Part shown: positions 37,536 to 49,459 of the stretch, piece by piece
How the letters are laid out: each line of letters begins with the position of its first letter
How positions within the stretch are numbered: the stretch's first letter is position 1
Source of the DNA: Dysidea avara
Lineage: Eukaryota > Porifera > Demospongiae > Dictyoceratida > Dysideidae
Direction of reading: 5' to 3'
Assembly: GCF_963678975.1 (NCBI RefSeq)
Contig: NC_089275.1
Coordinates: 15,159,682 to 15,223,681, forward strand
DNA: 64,000 nt
Notes under the pieces: generated by a model
What the model saw: only the letters and a program-made list of their open reading frames with translations
What the model was told of the DNA's origin: nothing
Databases searched by the model: none
Program-made: the position numbers and the translations under genes

Positions 37536-38198
37536 CATAGGTGGATCTAGGAGGCATTGTCAGGGGGGGGCAAGAGGGGGTGCAAGAAGTTTAGTGCACA
37601 ACAGTGTTTATTCCACTAAGAGGAATTCTGTAAGTACACAAGTTATGTTCAGTTGCATAACTTTGTTCAGTATGGCTGGATGAATAATAGACATACAGTC
37701 TTACGACTGTAGTTAGAGAAAATTTTTAAAAATTAGAGCTACTAGGTTTGAATTTGGAAGCATTTTTGATAACATTTAGGTATCGAAGTGTATGCTTGCA
37801 ATGCATATAAAGATTAGTCAGCCCATCTGAGATGAAACCTGTTTGGTGGTAAAGTGTACTAAATCAAAAAAAGCCGTCGCTAGTATTGTTATGACATTAG
37901 AATTGTGACTGTTCTATTAGAGTCGTGACTATTCTATTAGAGTAGTGACTGCTCTATTGGAGTATCTCGATCTTAACACAAAAATTCAAACTTATCTTTA
38001 CAATGTACAGTATAACTGTAAAGTACATTTATAACTGTTGTCTTCTATTTGCCCATTGGTTTTCTATACTTCTGGATACAGTGTGAATGCATGATTCCAG
38101 TTTCTGGTATCAATATAGTACTGGTGAGTCCAAGGGGGGCAAGAGAAGGGCCGGGGGGGGGTACAGCACCCCTTGGCCCCCCCTCAGATCCACCTATG
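37536..38198. mobile_element. hAT-like MITE beside the hAT relic
   Basis: Ends are CATAGGTGGATCTAGGAGG and its inverted match CCTCAGATCCACCTATG. CATTAAAA before and CATTAATA after give an 8-base target duplication with one mismatch. Interior G- and C-runs flank the ends. It holds three tandem versions of the GACTGCTCTATTAGAGT motif at 37907-37972. It lies about 250 bp after the hAT transposase relic. A solo right end of the same type finishes at 38477. Confidence 0.7.
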
Positions 38199-38655
38199 CA
38201 TTAATACTGTTGAAATTAGCGTTGCATTCAAGGAGAATACAACAATCAAGCAATATTGTGATTAACTGCTGAAATCACTCTCAGATTCAATCTCAGACAG
38301 TTAAATGTTCAAAATTTGGGAGAATTCCCCTAGGCCCCCCTAGTTTGGCATGTTAGTATGCTTTGCACACTAAGGTGTTTCTTTCCCATAGTGTTATGTA
38401 GCATCACCAAAGTCTAGCTACACCCTAGCCTGAGTGATACTTGCTCCCCCTAAGAGATTCCTCTAGATCTGCCTATGCTGGTGTCCCACAGGGCTCAGTC
38501 TTGGGTTCTCCTGTACATCAATGATTTTTCTGAGAGAATGTCTAGCACAGTAAAGCTCTGTGCTGATGATTCCCTGATTTATTCATACAAGTGATGATGT
38601 AAAGATTCTCCAATTAGATCTAAACACACTATCCAGTGGTCTACTAACTGGCAAA

Positions 38656-41600
38656 TCAAGACACACGATAGTGTGTCGTGCGGCCCAAGAAGCCGGCGCG
38701 CCACACCGTGAGTATATTAACAGGAAGAAAGAAAACGCAATTTTCACACCTATGTAGCTCTGTGATTCCTTATCCGATTGGAACCAAATTTGCTAGAGAC
38801 GTGCCGCCCAGTTAGGGTAGTCTACATACCAAATTTGAAGAAAATCGCTCCTGCCATTTCCGAGATACGAGCGAACAAAATTTCGTTTTAATTTCTTCGT
38901 TTTTTTCTTCTTCTTCATCTTCTTCATTTCGCACACTTCGCAAAATTCGCCATAAAACACGAATTCGTGCTCGGATTGGGCTGAAATTTGGCACACTTAA
39001 AGGGCTCATTAAGGCGGATCTCCGTACCAACTTTGGTAGGAATCCGATGAACATTCACGGAGTTATGACCGATTATTTGCGTAAAATAAGGTCGAAGGTC
39101 TGTCACGTCTACAGGGTAAACCCCTTGGAGGAATCAGCTGAAAATTGATATGTAGATGGAGCAACCATCGTAGGAGTGTCTTTTTGTGGTTTGAAAAGAA
39201 TCGGGATAAAGACCATGGAGATATGACACAAAACCCAACCTGTGTCAAAATTACGCGATCGATTTTTATGAATAAAAAAACTATTAGTTTTCGTGTCTAC
39301 CAGGCAAACCGTTTAGAGCAACGAGCTGAAAATCAGTATGTAGCTGGAATAATCATCATAGAAAGTTCTTGCAGTAGTACAGAAGAATCGGATTACAAAT
39401 CACTGAGTTATGATTCGAAAGGCAACTACGTGCAGCAAATGCGAGATCGAGATACTCTAATAGAACAGTCACCCTAATAAAGCATTCAGCTGCATGTATA
39501 ATTTACTCAGTTATATTACATTGCAAGTTATTCTGTAGGGAATTCAGCTACAAACAAGTCACCCTGTATTCAGATCAGCTAGAAGAAGGTACCTAATAGA
39601 GAGTTCAGCTACAAAGAAGCCATCATGTAGAGAGTTCAGCTCAAATAAATCACCCTGTAGAGAATTCAGCTACAAACAAATTGCCCTGTAGAGAGATCAG
39701 CTAGAAGAAGTTACCTTGTGGAGAGTTCAGTTACAAAGAAACAATCATGCAAAGAGTTTAACTGCAAACAAATCACCCAGTAGAAAGTTCCGCTATGAAC
39801 AGATCACACTGTAGAGAGTTCAGTTAGAAACAAGTCATCCAGTAGAGAGATCAGCTAGAAGAAGTTATCTTGTAGAGAGTTCAGTTACGAAGAAACAATC
39901 ATGCAAAGAGTTTAGCTGCAAACAAATCACCCAGTAGAAAGTTCCGCTATGAACAGATCACACTGTAGAGAGTTCAGTTAGAAACAAGTCATCCTGTAGA
40001 TAGATCAGCTAGAAGAAGTTATCTTGTAGAGAGTTCAGTTACGAAGAAACAATCATGCAAAGAGTTTAGCTGCAAACAAATCACCCAGTAGAAAGTTCCG
40101 CTATGAACAGATCACACTGTAGAGAGTTCAGTTAGAAACAAGTCATCCTGTAGATAGATCAGCTAGAAGAAGTCACTTTGTAGAGAGTTCAGCCACAAAG
40201 AAACCACCATGTAAGAGAGTTCAGCTGCAAACAAATCACCTGTAGAGAGTTCAGCTAGGAACAAATCACCCTGTACAGAGATCAGCTAGAAACAAGTCAT
40301 CCTGTAGAGAGTTTAGCTAGAAAAAGTTACATTGTAGAGAGTTCAGTTACAAAGAAACTACCATGTAGAGAGTTCAGCTGCAAACAAATTGCCCTGTAGA
40401 GAATTCAGCTACAAACAAATCACCCTGTAGAAAGATCAACTAGAAGAAGTTACCTTGTAGAGAGTTCAGCTACAAACAAATCTCCCTGTAGAGAGTTCAG
40501 CTAGAAACAAGTCACCCTGTAGAGAGATCAACTACAAACAAGTCACCCTGTAGAGAGTTCAGCTAGAAGAAGTTACATTGTAGAGAGTTCAGCTACAAAG
40601 AAACTACCATGTAGAGAGTTCAGCAGCAAACAAATTGCCCTGTAGAGAATTCAGCTACAGACAAATCACCTTGTAGAAAGATCAGTTAGAAGAAGTTACC
40701 TTGTAGAGAGTTCAGCTACAAACAAATCACCCTGTAGAGAGTTCAGCTAGAAGAAGTTACATTGTAGAGAGTTCAGTTACAAAGAAACTACCATGTAGAG
40801 AGTTCAGCTGCAAACAAATCGCCCTATAGAGAATTCAGCTACAAACAAATCACCCTGTAGAGAGTTCAGCTAGAAACAAGTTACACTGTAGAGAGATCAG
40901 CTAGAAACAAGTCACCCTGTAGAGAGTTCAGCTAGAAGAAGTCACATTGTAGAGAGTTCAGTTACAAAGAAACTACCATGTAGAGAGTTCAGCTGCAAAC
41001 AAATTGCCCTGTAGAGAATTCAGCTACAGACAAATCACCTTGTAGAAAGATCAGCTAGAAGAAGTTACCTTGTAGAGAGTTCAGCTACAAACAAATCACC
41101 CTGTAGACAGTTCATCTAGAAGAAGTTACATTGTAGAGAGTTCAGTTACAAAGAAACTACCATGTAGAGAGTTCAGCTGCAAACAAATCGCCCTATAGAG
41201 AATTCAGCTACAAACAAATCACCCTGTAGAAAGATCAGCTAGAAGAAGTTACTTTGTAGAGAGTTCAGCTACAAACAAATCACCCTGTAGAGAGTTCAGC
41301 TAGAAGCAAGTCACCCTGTAGAGAGATCAGCTAGAAACAAGTCACCCGTAGAGAGTTCAGCTAGAAGAAGTTACATTGTAGAGAGTTCAGCTACAAAGAA
41401 ACTACCATGTAGAGAGTTCAGCAACAAACAAATTGCCCTGTAGAGAATTCAGCTACAGACAAATCACCTTGTAGAAAGATCAGCTAGAAGAAGTTGCCTT
41501 GTAGAGGGTTCAGCTACAAACAAATCACCCTGTAGAGGGTTCAGCTACAAACAAGTCACCCTGTAGAGAGTTCAGCTAGAAGAAGTTACATTGTAGAGAG

Positions 41601-43034
41601 ATCAGCTACAAAGAAACTACCATGTACAGAGTTCAACTGCAAACAAATTGCCCTGTAGAGAATTCAGCTACAAACAAATCACCCTGTAGAAAGATCAGCT
41701 AGAAGAAGTTACCTTGTAGAGAGTTCAGCTACAAACAAATCACCCTGTAGAGGGTTCAGCTACAAACAAGTCACCCTGTAGAGAGTTCAGCTAGAAGAAG
41801 TTACATTGTAGAGAGATCAGCTAGAAACAAGTCACCCTGTAGAGAGTTCAGCTTGAAGAAGTTACATTGTAGAGAGCTCAGCTACAAAGAAACTACCATG
41901 TACAGAGTTCAACTGCAAACAAATTGTCCTGTAGAGAATTCAGCTACAAACAAATCACCCTGTAGAAAGATCAGATAGAAGAAGTTACCTTGTAGAGAGT
42001 TCAGCTACAAACAAATCACACTGTAGAGAGTTCAGCTAGAAACAAGTCACCCTGTAGAGAGTTCAGCTAGAAGAAGTTACATTGTAGAGAGTTCAGCTAC
42101 AAAGAAACTACCATGTAGAGAGTTCAGCTGCAAACAAACAAATTTCCCTGTATAGAGACAAACAAATCACCCTGTAGAAAGATCAGCTAGAAGAAGTTAC
42201 CTTGTAGAGAGTTCAGCTACAAACAAATCACCCTGTAGAGGGTTCAACCACAAACAAGTCACCCTGTAGAGAGTTCAGCTAGAAGAAGTTACATTGTAGA
42301 GAGTTCAGCTACAAACAAATCACCCTGTAGAGAGTTCAGCTAGAAACAAGTTACACTGTATAGAGATAAGCTACAAACAAGTCACCCTGTAGAGAGTTCA
42401 ACTAGAAGAAGTTACATTGTAGAGAGTTCAGCTACAAAGAAACTACCATGTAGAGAGTTCAGCTGCAAACAAATTGCCCTGTAGAGAATTCAGCTACAAA
42501 CAAATCACCCTGTAGAGAGTTCAGCTACAAACAATTCATCCGGTAGAGAGATCAGCTAGAAGGACCACCTTGCAGAGAGGTTAGCTACAAAGAAATCACT
42601 CTGCTTCATCTTTTCTTCTTCCTGTAGTAAAGAAAAAATGACAGGTTAAAAAGCCCGAAAGCCGTTTATGGCCGGCTTTGGGGTATACAAATACAAAAAG
42701 AAGTGAAATCTAATCCAAAACAGCCAAGCTGTAAAAAAAGAGTGCGGCCCTGAGAAAGGCTATGGTGAAAAAAGATGTGAAATCCAAGGTGGCGGCCAAG
42801 AAATGGCTGTGATGGTAGGTTAATGGTAAAAATTTTAATAACAACAATTCAGGTGAATTTGGTGCCGCTTGGTCTTGGCACAAAATTCACCTGACTTGTC
42901 GTTATTAAAATTATTACCATTAACCTACCATCACAGCCATTTCTTGGCCGCCACCTTGGATTTCACATCTTTTTTCACCATAGCCTTTCTCAGGGCCGCA
43001 CTCTTTTTTTACAGCTTGGCTGTTTTGGATTAGA
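38656..43034 (+). mobile_element. Composite satellite-bearing element, copy 1 (Helitron-like)
   Basis: The head starts TCAAGACACACGATAGTGTG, with a 7-base palindrome (GACACAC, GATA, GTGTGTC), followed by a GC-rich CGGCCCAAGAAGCCGGCGCG. About 780 bp of unique head follows, then the GATCGAGATACTC motif at 39445-39472. The 31-bp array covers 39520-42600, and the tail holds the 328-bp foldback at 42708-43035. The element lies between A and T with no target duplication. It is nearly identical to copy 2 in head and tail. There is no recognisable protein gene inside; short open frames in the head do not match a known family. The ends and A/T insertion resemble Helitrons, but the usual CTRR 3' end is not seen. 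Confidence 0.75.
39520..42600 (+). repeat. 31-bp tandem array in copy 1, about 100 units
   Basis: Unit core GTAGAGAGTTCAGCTACAAA with variable 3' halves (CAAATCACCCT, GAAGTTACATT, GAAACTACCAT, CAAATTGCCCT, GAAGTTACCTT). These variants recur in a fixed order, giving a higher-order block of roughly six units and 185 bp. Early units (39720-40200) form their own near-identical higher-order blocks. Confidence 0.9.
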
Positions 43035-43035
43035 T
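42708..43035. repeat. 328-bp foldback at the tail of copy 1
   Basis: About 150 bases starting ATCTAATCCAAAACAGCCAA are repeated inverted, ending GGCTGTTTTGGATTAGAT, with a short loop around GGTGCCGCTTGGTCTTGGCA. It would form an almost perfect long hairpin. The same foldback ends copies 2 and 3. Confidence 0.9.
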
Positions 43036-44083
43036 AGTATTTAACTAAGACAAATGCAAACAACTTCAAATATCTCTCAAGCAATACTCTCTCACATCAC
43101 ATTACAGTTTACATGGTCACCTAATTAAACATGTCTCATCCATAAAATACCGAGGTGTGATGATCTAACCTGGTCTGATCATGTTGCCTACTTTGCACAA
43201 ATCATGTTACCTACTTTGCACAAAAAGCAAAATGTCAGAGCCTTATTGCAAAGAAATCTTGTCTTTCATGATCAGTAAAGATTAATGTTATGAGTCATAT
43301 GTAAATCCCATAATACTGTTCCACTGTGTGGGGCCCACAGGACAATCACAAACTCGAATCAGTTCAATGCTGTATAGCTAGATTTGTCTTAAACTACTTT
43401 TACTCCACTTCAGTGTCCACTGGCACACACTGGTACAATGACGTACTCAAGCTAGGCCACTAACTCTATACAAAATTGTAAATAATACCCTTACTCACAA
43501 TAATAATCCAACCCATACCACCTTATCCAATAAGCAGCCACCATACTCATCACTTCAAAGTCCCATCAGTCAGATTACCAAACATACAAACTGTCATTTC
43601 CCCCTTGTCTATAGTACTCTGCAATGCTTTACCAACAGACATTGTTTTATCACCAGAAAATGAAATTAAGTCATTTTACAATTGCTACATAAAATAGGCC
43701 AACTGTAATTATTGCAATATGTACGTGATACTCATGTTGGGTTTGTACGTTATTCATAAATAAACTTTGTGGTTCGCCCTGCCACAGTGTGCATTAATTA
43801 TATGCAACTCTTCTGTGTGTTTCTTTGTTATTATTTGTGTGATAACTGAAATATAACATTCATAAAGTCTAAACCACAACACCACAGTATAAACGAAATA
43901 ACTGTACACAATTATGGATTCATGTTTAAGTGTCTTCTGTGATCCTTGACTGGCTACAAACATTTGAATTCTAAGAGTGTGTGTTCTCCAGTATGCACAT
44001 TGTACACGTGGGTACATGCATAGTGGTAGTGCCATCATTTTAAATTTGAAGTTTATGTAAACCAACCATCCATTGGTGGCTTG

Positions 44084-44169
44084 TGAAGTTGTACTTCACA
44101 TATAAATGTTTTTATTTAACATGCAGTAGCATGTTAAATAAAAACATTTATATGTGAAGTACAACTTCA
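44084..44169. repeat. Perfect 41-bp palindrome with 4-base loop
   Basis: The arms 44084-44124 and 44129-44169 are exact inverted copies around AGTA. The left arm begins TGAAGTTGTACTTCACATAT. It could extrude as a cruciform or be a very young foldback. Confidence 0.9.
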
Positions 44170-44504
44170 ATGGTTAACATGTAAACTATATATAAGTACC
44201 TACTTGTCAGTGTTGGTCTGTAATGTAATTCATAGTACTAAAAATGAACATTATTTAATTTATTTGTATCCACAAAATTATCATATGACCTGAACTTTTA
44301 ATAAATTTAATCATTGACTTCTTGCAGTATATAGGAAATACCCTAGTAAATTCTGGTACCATGGAAGTGCATTTCATGAGCAAAGAATTGTTATACAGTC
44401 AGTATAACTACCAGAAATATTAGAAAAATAAAGCTGCCATAAACAATTGTGACTGGGTTTGTAGAAATGGACACACATGCACATAGATACACACCTTTGG
44501 CTAC

Positions 44505-44890
44505 CATGCTAGCATGGTCATGCATACCCATTTGTGCATTACTCAGTTGCTATGAGTCAGTACAGGAAAATCCTCCTGCAAGTTCATACCATGTCCCACA
44601 GGTGAAGGTGTGGGCTCCCAAACTCTCACCTGGATTTTCACCCATTGTGTAAGACATGGACAGCTGGCATTTGCCTCCCTGGTTAACACCAGGTACCTAC
44701 CCATTGATGTTACATCTGGGTGAACTGCTTCCTTAAATACACCAGGCAACCATTTAAACAGCTGGGTAGGCTGTAAAGTTTCTTGCTGAAGCAATGATAT
44801 CAACTGGGTATATCCGGCAATCAAACCTGGAATTTAACCTTTCAATTACCAGGGTGATGATCTAGCCACTAGGCTATGATGCCTCATGCA
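44505..44890 (-). repeat. tRNA-derived SINE, minus strand
   Basis: On the minus strand the head reads TAGCCTAGTGGCTAG (A box, 44862-44876) and GGTTTGATTGCC (B box, 44816-44827), followed by a body that matches 23055-23325 inverted. The plus-strand left flank around 44460-44500 has no gene. Confidence 0.65.
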
Positions 44891-46709
44891 CACACACACA
44901 CATGCAAATGTAATTAATGTTACAGCCCTAAATGTCAAGCTGTTAAACTCCTAATCTGCCGTTATGACTACACAGGTAAATTTCATGTGTGGAAGACCCC
45001 AATTTTCAAATCAGATCACAATTTTCAGTGAGCAACAACATCTTTAACTTTGAAATAACTATCATTATGTATTCAGAAAGCGCAAATATAAACAAAAACA
45101 TGGAAGCTAAGCCAAACTACTGTTTCAAGCATACTAAATTAAGAGAAGTATAAAATGCGTAACTTATTATACAGTTACCTCTAGATCTGATATTTTAAAA
45201 GTATTTTTTATGTGATAAATTTTCTACATTAAAAATCATCTGACACTAAAAGCATATGCAATGTGATATTTTAGTAGTGCCACATGAAACTGTTTGGATT
45301 TTTTATATTTGTTTGATGTTAGAAAATGTTATAAACTTTACCATTATACAGTGTATTCATGTAGTACTATTTAGTATTGGGTGATTTCAACACATCTTAG
45401 TGTAGAATAAGTCCCCAGAATAACTTTGTATCTACAGCACATACACACAAATAATCCAAGCACATAATTATGTACATTAGAGGCAAGGGATGTTTACAGC
45501 ACACAATAGTGGGAGTGTATTCTCATTACATTACCTCACAATGGTGGAATGAATTACCTACTGAACATAATTAGCTGTTAACAACAACTGTTCTACTTTT
45601 GTTCTTGTAATTTTTAAAAGAATATTTCTGATTTTCTTTTATATGAATTGTAAATCTGTGTCCATGTGCAGTGTACTTGTTATGGTGTGTCTGTAGCTAT
45701 GTACTGCTTTGACAAGGAAAGAAGAGCAGTTTCCAATTGCCAGAGGGTATTTTTATAAATCAATTAATTCAGTTAAATATTCCTGTTTTACATGCTAACA
45801 AAATGAAGTGAAATGTAAATGACCACTCAAAAATAAAATAATATTATATATAGCTACGAATGACTTGGATGACTTGATCAAATAGGCTTAAACAGCAAAT
45901 AAAGAACTTCATTATATGAATTACATTATAGACCCACATTGACAAGTAGGCACTTATATGGTTTACTTCACATATTTTCTTATATAAACAATTTCTATAA
46001 TGAAGTGGTAATAATTGGTTTTTAACAAGTCACCATGGTAAATAATTGCTTTAAAATGTGAAATAGGTATTCTTGAGTACTTCTTAAGGTGCAAGCTATA
46101 ATACAACATATCCATTGTTAATCTGTATATCACCACCATAATATTATTGATATATACATGCCGACTTCTGTTTACAACCAAGACATTCTACATATTTCCA
46201 TACATGTAGTAACGTTAAATGACTTAAACATCAAGGTACTTATTCAGTAAACAGATTATAACATTTGGGTATGTAAATTTACTGTATTTTATGAACAAAT
46301 AGTGATGTATGGGATAGTTGCTTCTGAAAGACTTTGATGTCAACACTTTATCAAATTCAGCATGCTAATGAATCTAAGAAACTGAAAATAAAATTATCTG
46401 TTTATAACTACAACTCCCTCAAAAAGTAGTTATTGGTAACACCTCGTTTTAGAAAATATTTATCATGTAGTCAACCATTAAAACTCCCACACAAGAGAGT
46501 GTACCTTACACAGTTCAGGTCATGTTGATATTGATCTTAGTAACTTGATATCAAACAACAAGCAATCAAATCTAATTAGATTACGTACAACAGAATACAT
46601 CAGTATATTGGTTGCAATTTGTTTACAAGTATCAATGGTGAGTCAACTTGTATAAAACCTTTGTTAGGTGCCACGACCCCATCCATGAGAAAGCCTGTTA
46701 TATACAGTA
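44891..46709. other. AT-rich stretch without recognised features
   Basis: No exon, long inverted repeat or array is visible beyond a short CA run at about 44887-44905. Confidence 0.4.
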
Positions 46710-46748
46710 TGTGACCGAATTTTGAAAAATTACCATTTTATGGTCACA
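46710..46748. repeat. Minimal TGTGACC foldback
   Basis: TGTGACC and an inverted GGTCACA sit only 39 bases apart with TA on the left, apparently a remnant with only the ends of the TGTGACC MITE family. Confidence 0.4.
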
Positions 46749-47575
46749 TTCAACACATTATAGTTCTGAAACACAGCATTATAAGTTTAATTCCTGGGTA
46801 GAATAAATCATAGATATCTTGAATTATATGAAAAATTATAGAATATTTAAAGAGTTGTTTTCTCAAATAAGGCCCAACCAGTAGACATGCATATTTAATA
46901 TAGAGCCAATTATTACACAAAACACTACATGCAGAGCACATGCTTAGTAACTCTGCATTGATAATGATTAACACTTCTATTGAGAGAAAATATTATATAA
47001 AATGTTGATGAGATAACTGGGAATATACCAATAAAATTAATTGACACTTGCATATTTGAGCTGTAGCATGGCTTGAGAATTTTTACCCAAATATTAATCC
47101 TGTTTTTCTTGGGATACTTTGAAGGCTTGCTGATCAGAGTGAAACCAAATTCAGAATATCTTCCAATGTTTACCTTGTGATACTTCAAACGAAACTTAAC
47201 ATGCATAAAAAACTTATAGTTAAAAGACCATGTTTAGACAGAGAAGTGTAGTAAACATTCCCTACTTTTTAAAATAATAGAACTCGTCTAACCGTGAGCC
47301 AAATGACTACAAATGTACAGTACTACTAGTTACTGTATATGTAATAATTTATATGTCAGAGTATTTCATCGGAGATATTTATGTTAGCACAAAGGTCTGT
47401 TTAATTCTATTCCAACTAATCAAATAGTTTCTTGCTTATCTTAGTGGGGACCAAATTAAGACAAAGTACTGGAGTAGCCACAATCTTGACACAACTTTTT
47501 CAATGCAGGTAAATCCTTCCATACCAACTTTTATTGCTGAAATTTACCTGTACATATTGGAGGTACAATACATAG
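46749..47575. other. AT-rich stretch without recognised genes
   Basis: The one moderately long open frame (minus, 46925-47206) has no recognisable family, codon pattern or splice context, so I do not call it. Confidence 0.35.
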
Positions 47576-47583
47576 ACAAACAC

Positions 47584-48020
47584 TAGGGATGCGCCGATTT
47601 TGCCGGTAAATTTTTTGGAAAAATACGTTGGTAAAAGCAAAGCGCAAAATGCTGGAAAAATAGGTGGAAAAATGGAAAAATGGGCACCAAGGAATGGCAG
47701 CTTAGCACATTTTGTATGAAAAAGATCGAGATACTCTAATAGAACAGTCACACATAGTATTAGCATAATTAGGATAACATGAGCTCATAGGAAATGGTGA
47801 CAAAAGATCGAGATACTCTAATAGAGCAGTCACTATGTACAAAATATTCTAATAGAGCAGTCACACATGCTTGCAAGCTTGAGATACTGCAATTAATTTT
47901 TACTGATGCTCAGCAAAATAGAAAAAACCCTAGCAAAATATTGAGCAAAATAGGTGAAAAATATTAGAATTGCTGGAAAGAAAAATAGGTGGGAAAAAAA
48001 GCAAAATAGGCTCATCCCTA
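47584..48020. mobile_element. hAT-like MITE, TAGGGATG family, perfect target duplication
   Basis: Ends TAGGGATGCGCCGATTTTGC and, inverted, GCAAAATAGGCTCATCCCTA. ACAAACAC lies on both sides (47576-47583 and 48021-48028), a perfect 8-base duplication, so it is young. It contains the 26-bp GATCGAGATACTC motif at 47724-47751 and again at 47816-47833, with a partial third near 47846. Confidence 0.85.
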
Positions 48021-48401
48021 ACAAACACCTAGCTATAGTTGTGGTGGATGCTTTGTGGCCATGGTGTTGGGTAGTTTATACTCCTCAAGCACGTATTCAT
48101 TGTTTACAATCTGTCTTGCAATATTTATCCCTCTTCACCTACAAATGATTTCAGGCACAACTACTCGGATTTAATTTACAGTAGCAACTGAGTTATTTCT
48201 GTAAGTGTTTTGCTTTGATTTCTGCTAAATTTATTATTTTGATTCCAAGCAAGTTAAATTATGCTAGCAAGTGATCCAACCTTAAATAATATTAAGCAAA
48301 AATATTTAATCTTGTTAAGTGTTTACAGTAAATAATAACAAGGGTCACTTTGAGTGATGACATAAACTCCTTGAACCACAAATTTCAAAGGACACACTTT
48401 G

Positions 48402-48430
48402 TATAAAAGAGTGACAGACACAGCCATGCT
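48402..48430 (+). promoter_or_regulatory. TATA-like box upstream of the secreted-protein relic
   Basis: TTTGTATAAAAGAGTGACAG lies about 75 bases before the ATG at 48481, a normal distance for a TATA box and short leader. Confidence 0.4.
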
Positions 48431-48480
48431 CACATCAACTTTGCTGTTCAAAGTCAAGCATTTTCAAAGATTTAATTGCG

Positions 48481-49359
48481 ATGAAACTACTCACACTGCT
48501 CATAGGATGTTTTCTGATCGTCATCAGTTGTCAGATGTGATTTGGTAGTGCTGCTCCTACTGATGTGGAGGATGCAGAGTCTGTGGAGGATGAAGAGCCT
48601 TTTCATGAGATTTCCAAACGATCCACCTCCTCTGCTGTGGCTGAATATATTGAAGCAATGCAGGGTGCCAGAAATTATCACTTCACTCATTATCGCTGTC
48701 GTCTGCGTAGCATATTTCTAAGAGCTCAAGAGAAAGTTCATATGATGCCCGTAAGTTCATCCATTATACAAAGTTTGACTGTGAAACGTGTAATAATAAA
48801 ATTAATTTTTACTGTAGGTAACCCCATGTAGAATAATACACAATCCTCTTCCGCCAGCACTCCAGCAACGTTACGACCAACTAAGTTCACCAATGTGTAC
48901 AGATGTCACACATCTCTGGGCAATGCTATACAACATGCTACTAAATCTAATTATAATGATGTGCATATAAGGCACCTTGTATGCCAAATCTCACAAGCGA
49001 TCTACCATCTTGAGACAATCAATGTAAGCATACACACACCTTTCATACATTTACTAGCTACACTTTTCTTTTCACAGACGTTTCTAGCACAGCCATATTG
49101 TCCAACGTTCTCCATTAATGAGTATATACAAATATTTAATGCTTGATTCACCTACTACACACTCCATAATCCTCCTCTGTATTGTACACTGAGAACATTA
49201 CAAGCAAGCACATTTCGGTTGCAAGATTACCATGGCCGTGGTGTTCATATGTCGGACGCCAATCCTTCTGAGACTAACCTTAATGACTGTAATTGGCAAG
49301 TTTGTGGTCCACCACCACCTGGAGCCCGTAATGATGCTAATCCCGGACCTTTATCATAA
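48481..49359 (+). pseudogene. Small secreted cysteine-containing protein, three exons, broken
   Basis: Exons 48481-48750, 48818-49023 and 49078-49359 have GT-AG borders. A signal peptide (MKLLTLLIGCFLIVISCQM) is followed at once by an in-frame TGA (48538-48540), then an acidic propeptide-like segment ending in a KR site (HEISKRSTSS). Exon 2 is 206 bases, which cannot keep frame between the phase-0 exons. Its first half is open in one frame (TPCRIIHNPLPPALQQRYDQ) and its second half in another (VHIRHLVCQISQAIYHLETI), so it carries an indel. Exon 3 has an in-frame TGA at 49144-49146 and then reads to HGRGVHMSDANPSETNLNDC and GPPPPGARNDANPGPLS. AATAAA lies near 49455. I do not recognise the family. 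It may be a precursor of a secreted peptide or cytokine-like protein. Confidence 0.6.
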
Positions 49360-49459
49360 ATCTCAAACATTCTGAACTTTACCAACTGTAGCTATTTAGA
49401 TGTTGTGTACACTTACATCTTGCACATTGTACAAATTTGTATTAAAAGTATAAAATAAA

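Larger units (their letters stand above)
38478..43730 (+). pseudogene. LINE reverse-transcriptase relic split by a composite element
   Basis: 38478-38655 reads GVPQGSVLG (with one frameshift), YINDFSERMSSTVKLCADDS and LIYSY, reverse-transcriptase blocks of jockey/CR1/L2-type LINEs. After the composite element (38656-43034) it resumes at 43035 with the C-terminal part of such ORFs, for example KYRGVMI near 43150 and LVWSDHV near 43168, down to about 43730. It has multiple stops. If the composite element is removed, the codons for WQ and then IVFN-DKCKQLQISL run on in one frame, interrupted only by one stop. Confidence 0.7.

Noticed and set aside
38793..39248. Short minus-strand open frames rich in Lys/Glu in the head of composite copy 1, repeated in copy 2
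   Set aside because: They come from a TTC-rich stretch and are not kept in copy 3; shared by copies 1 and 2 only because those are nearly identical DNA.
39520..42600. CRISPR-like regular repeats
   Set aside because: Units of 31 bp are directly adjacent with no unique spacers, and the genome is eukaryotic; this is a satellite array.
46925..47206. A 93-codon minus-strand open frame
   Set aside because: No family, no splice context and AT-rich composition; could be chance.
48538..49146. Selenoprotein reading of the two TGA codons
   Set aside because: One TGA is directly after a signal peptide, exon 2 also has a frame-breaking indel, and I see no selenocysteine-insertion hairpin; a pseudogene is simpler.
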